A stretch of DNA of 64,000 bases from Myroides phaeus (GTDB taxonomy: Bacteria; Bacteroidota; Bacteroidia; Flavobacteriales; Flavobacteriaceae), in assembly GCF_900099675.1 (NCBI RefSeq), contig NZ_FNDQ01000002.1:1-64000 (forward strand). The letters run 5' to 3'. Each line of letters opens with the position of its first letter. Position 1 is the first letter of the stretch. The notes beneath the pieces are model-generated. The model ran no database searches and was not told where the DNA came from. It worked only from the letters and a program-made list of their open reading frames with translations. The position numbers and the translations under genes are program-made. This document shows positions 62,905 through 64,000 of the stretch, one piece after another.

Positions 62905-63360
62905 ATGGATTATAAAGTATTATTAGAACAAGCAAAAAGTATTTTAAAAGAAAGTGGGAAAGATAAGGAACAGAAGTTATTAGGAGTTTGTCAATTGTTA
63001 TTTGATTCTATACCTTATTACGATTGGGTGGGGTTTTATTTTGCCGATCATGATAGAAGAGTATTAGAGTTAGGTCCTTATGTAGGGGACGAAACAGATC
63101 ACGTTATAATACCTTTTGGAAAAGGAATTTGTGGACAAGTGGCTAATAGTAACGAAACTTTTTTAGTAGATGATGTTACAGCACAAGATAATTATATAGC
63201 TTGTAGTATAACTGTGAAATCAGAAATTGTTGTGCCTTTATTTGTAAAAGGGGTAAATATTGGTCAAATTGATATAGATTCTCATACTAAAGCAGCTTTT
63301 ACAGCTGAAGACCAAGAGTTTTTAGAAAACCTGAATTTAGAAGTGGCTAATATATTTTAA
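62905..63360 (+). CDS. GAF-domain protein related to free methionine-R-sulfoxide reductase
   Basis: This 151-residue single GAF domain resembles the fRMsr family, which reduces free methionine-(R)-sulfoxide. IPFGKGICGQVA (Cys76) and IACSITVKSEIVVPL (Cys100) match two of the three family cysteines. The third, expected seven or eight residues before the IPFG motif, is replaced (GDETDHVIIPFG). Catalysis may use the remaining Cys pair or the protein may only bind a ligand. WVGFYF and IGQIDIDS are GAF-typical. Confidence 0.83.
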   Translation: MDYKVLLEQAKSILKESGKDKEQKLLGVCQLLFDSIPYYDWVGFYFADHDRRVLELGPYVGDETDHVIIPFGKGICGQVANSNETFLVDDVTAQDNYIACSITVKSEIVVPLFVKGVNIGQIDIDSHTKAAFTAEDQEFLENLNLEVANIF

Positions 63361-63446
63361 TTTGATTTATAAAATAGTACTTGTGGAGTAATAAAAAATC
63401 TTTTAAAAAAAATCTTTACATAGTGCTTTAAATTAAAAAATAAAAT

Positions 63447-63454
63447 TACCTTTG
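63447..63454 (+). promoter_or_regulatory. -7 box for rpsO
   Basis: TACCTTTG matches TAnnTTTG. The leader to the start codon is about 60 bases and includes a small TATAG/CTATA stem. Confidence 0.52.
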
Positions 63455-63514
63455 CAATCGAAATATAGATCGTCTATAGTTCATGCATAAAAATCATTTA
63501 AAAAGAATATTGGC

Positions 63515-63784
63515 ATGTATTTATCAAAAGAAAAAAAAGCTGAAATCTTCGCTAAACACGGAGGACAAGCTGCTAACACGGGATCAGCTGAAGGACAAAT
63601 CGCTTTGTTTACTTTCAGAATTTCTCACTTAACTGAACACTTAAAAAGAAATCGTAAAGATTATAATACTGAGCGTTCATTAGTTCTTTTAGTAGGTAAA
63701 AGAAGAAGACTTCTTGACTACTTAAAGAAAACTGAGATCAACAGATATCGTGAGATTATTAAAGAATTGAATATTAGAAAATAA
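63515..63784 (+). CDS. rpsO: 30S ribosomal protein S15
   Basis: S15 binds 16S rRNA early in small-subunit assembly. The 89 residues include the conserved GSAEGQIALFTFRISHLTEHLKRNRKDY and RRRLLDYLKK. It is followed by pnp, the usual order. A leader of about 60 bases may be used for autoregulation, as in other bacteria (inference). Confidence 0.97.
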   Translation: MYLSKEKKAEIFAKHGGQAANTGSAEGQIALFTFRISHLTEHLKRNRKDYNTERSLVLLVGKRRRLLDYLKKTEINRYREIIKELNIRK

Positions 63785-63792
63785 TCAATAGT

Positions 63793-63825
63793 GAAGAGGT
63801 GCCCTTGTGCGCCTCTTTTTCTTTT
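63793..63825 (+). terminator. Terminator of rpsO
   Basis: AGAGGTGC pairs with GCGCCTCT (one G-U) around a CCTTGT loop, followed by five T, then more T-rich sequence. Confidence 0.75.
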
Positions 63826-63867
63826 TAGCCTTTTGGCAAAAAAAGACTGGTTTTTCATTGGGTTTCA

Positions 63868-63928
63868 TACAACTACACAACAACACACAACACAACACAC
63901 AATTATTAATGTCTCTCTTCGGAGAGAC
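63868..63928 (+). promoter_or_regulatory. pnp leader: CA-rich tract and UUCG hairpin
   Basis: From about 63868 to 63903 the sequence is almost only A and C (CAACACACAACAC-type runs), which cannot fold. It is followed by GTCTCTC-TTCG-GAGAGAC (63911-63928), a perfect seven-base-pair stem with a UUCG tetraloop, 25 bases before the pnp start. E. coli pnp is autoregulated through a leader stem, so a similar role is possible. Confidence 0.55.
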
Positions 63929-63953
63929 AGAAACCCTAAAGTATTAAATTATT

Positions 63954-64000
63954 ATGATTCCTAAGGTAACCAAAGAAATTATCGATCTTGGAGATGGAAG
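63954..64000 (+). CDS. pnp: Polyribonucleotide nucleotidyltransferase, 5' end only
   Basis: The frame opens at ATG 63954 and runs off the window. The first residues MIPKVTKEIIDLGDG match the N-terminus of PNPase, and the position after rpsO is the standard one. PNPase degrades RNA 3' to 5' by phosphorolysis. Confidence 0.88.
   Translation, partial: MIPKVTKEIIDLGDG

Noticed and set aside
1..64000. CRISPR arrays, intact insertion sequences, prophage or integrative-element genes
   Set aside because: No regularly spaced direct repeats with unique spacers, no full transposase or integrase and no phage genes were seen. Only short repeat remnants are present.

Overview
The window is AT-rich DNA from a member of the Bacteroidota, most likely class Flavobacteriia. 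A Myroides-like genus is my guess from protein flavour, not something the sequence proves. The evidence is a SusC/SusD outer-membrane pair, mevalonate-pathway genes including a GYDIA-type GHMP kinase, the Bacteroidota form of the dcw cluster, and many promoters with the TAnnTTTG -7 box.

Layout: (1) 0.1-10.8 kb holds an MscS-type channel, a GH25 lysozyme, an orphan oligopeptide-type permease with a tail-specific protease (minus strand), then surE, a small membrane gene, lpxB, an NlpC/P60 hydrolase and comEC. (2) 10.4-20.6 kb is a minus-strand peptide-use block: a secreted DPP-IV peptidase, four POT/MFS peptide transporters and a secreted thioredoxin-fold protein. (3) 20.8-33.1 kb carries most of a mevalonate pathway in pieces (HMG-CoA reductase, GYDIA kinase, mevalonate diphosphate decarboxylase, mevalonate kinase, a UbiA prenyltransferase), interspersed with an LpoB-like lipoprotein set, an HI0933-family flavoprotein and small unknowns. 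(4) 33.1-37.6 kb has a pseudouridine synthase, pirin, a Crp/Fnr regulator, an aspartate aminotransferase and rsmG. (5) 37.6-43.5 kb is a SusC/SusD pair with a LuxR-type regulator. (6) 43.6-61.1 kb has engB with an alpha/beta hydrolase and the division and wall cluster mraZ-rsmH-ftsL-ftsI-murE-mraY-murD-ftsW-murG-murC-ftsQ-ftsA-ftsZ. (7) 61.1-64.0 kb has a YqeY-like gene, tRNA-Arg(UCG), a CBS protein, a GAF protein, rpsO and the first codons of pnp.

The most interesting signal is upstream of susC. An unlabelled 36-codon reading frame ends in the residues MCMCCCM immediately before its stop. It is followed by two mutually exclusive RNA stems and a T8 tract, then susC. This has the layout of a translation-coupled attenuator sensing cysteine/methionine supply, and suggests the SusC/SusD pair imports a sulfur source. 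Other notable points are a roughly 20-bp hairpin with a T tail that encloses the comEC start codon, MraZ-box repeats before mraZ, a UUCG hairpin and CA-rich leader before pnp, a structured region and 11-bp tandem repeats near 23.1-23.5 kb, a diverged repeat family at the window start, 23.3 kb and 62.7 kb, and an FtsZ whose C-terminal-peptide-like motif is internal.

All calls come from reading the sequence and recognising families. No database search was possible.
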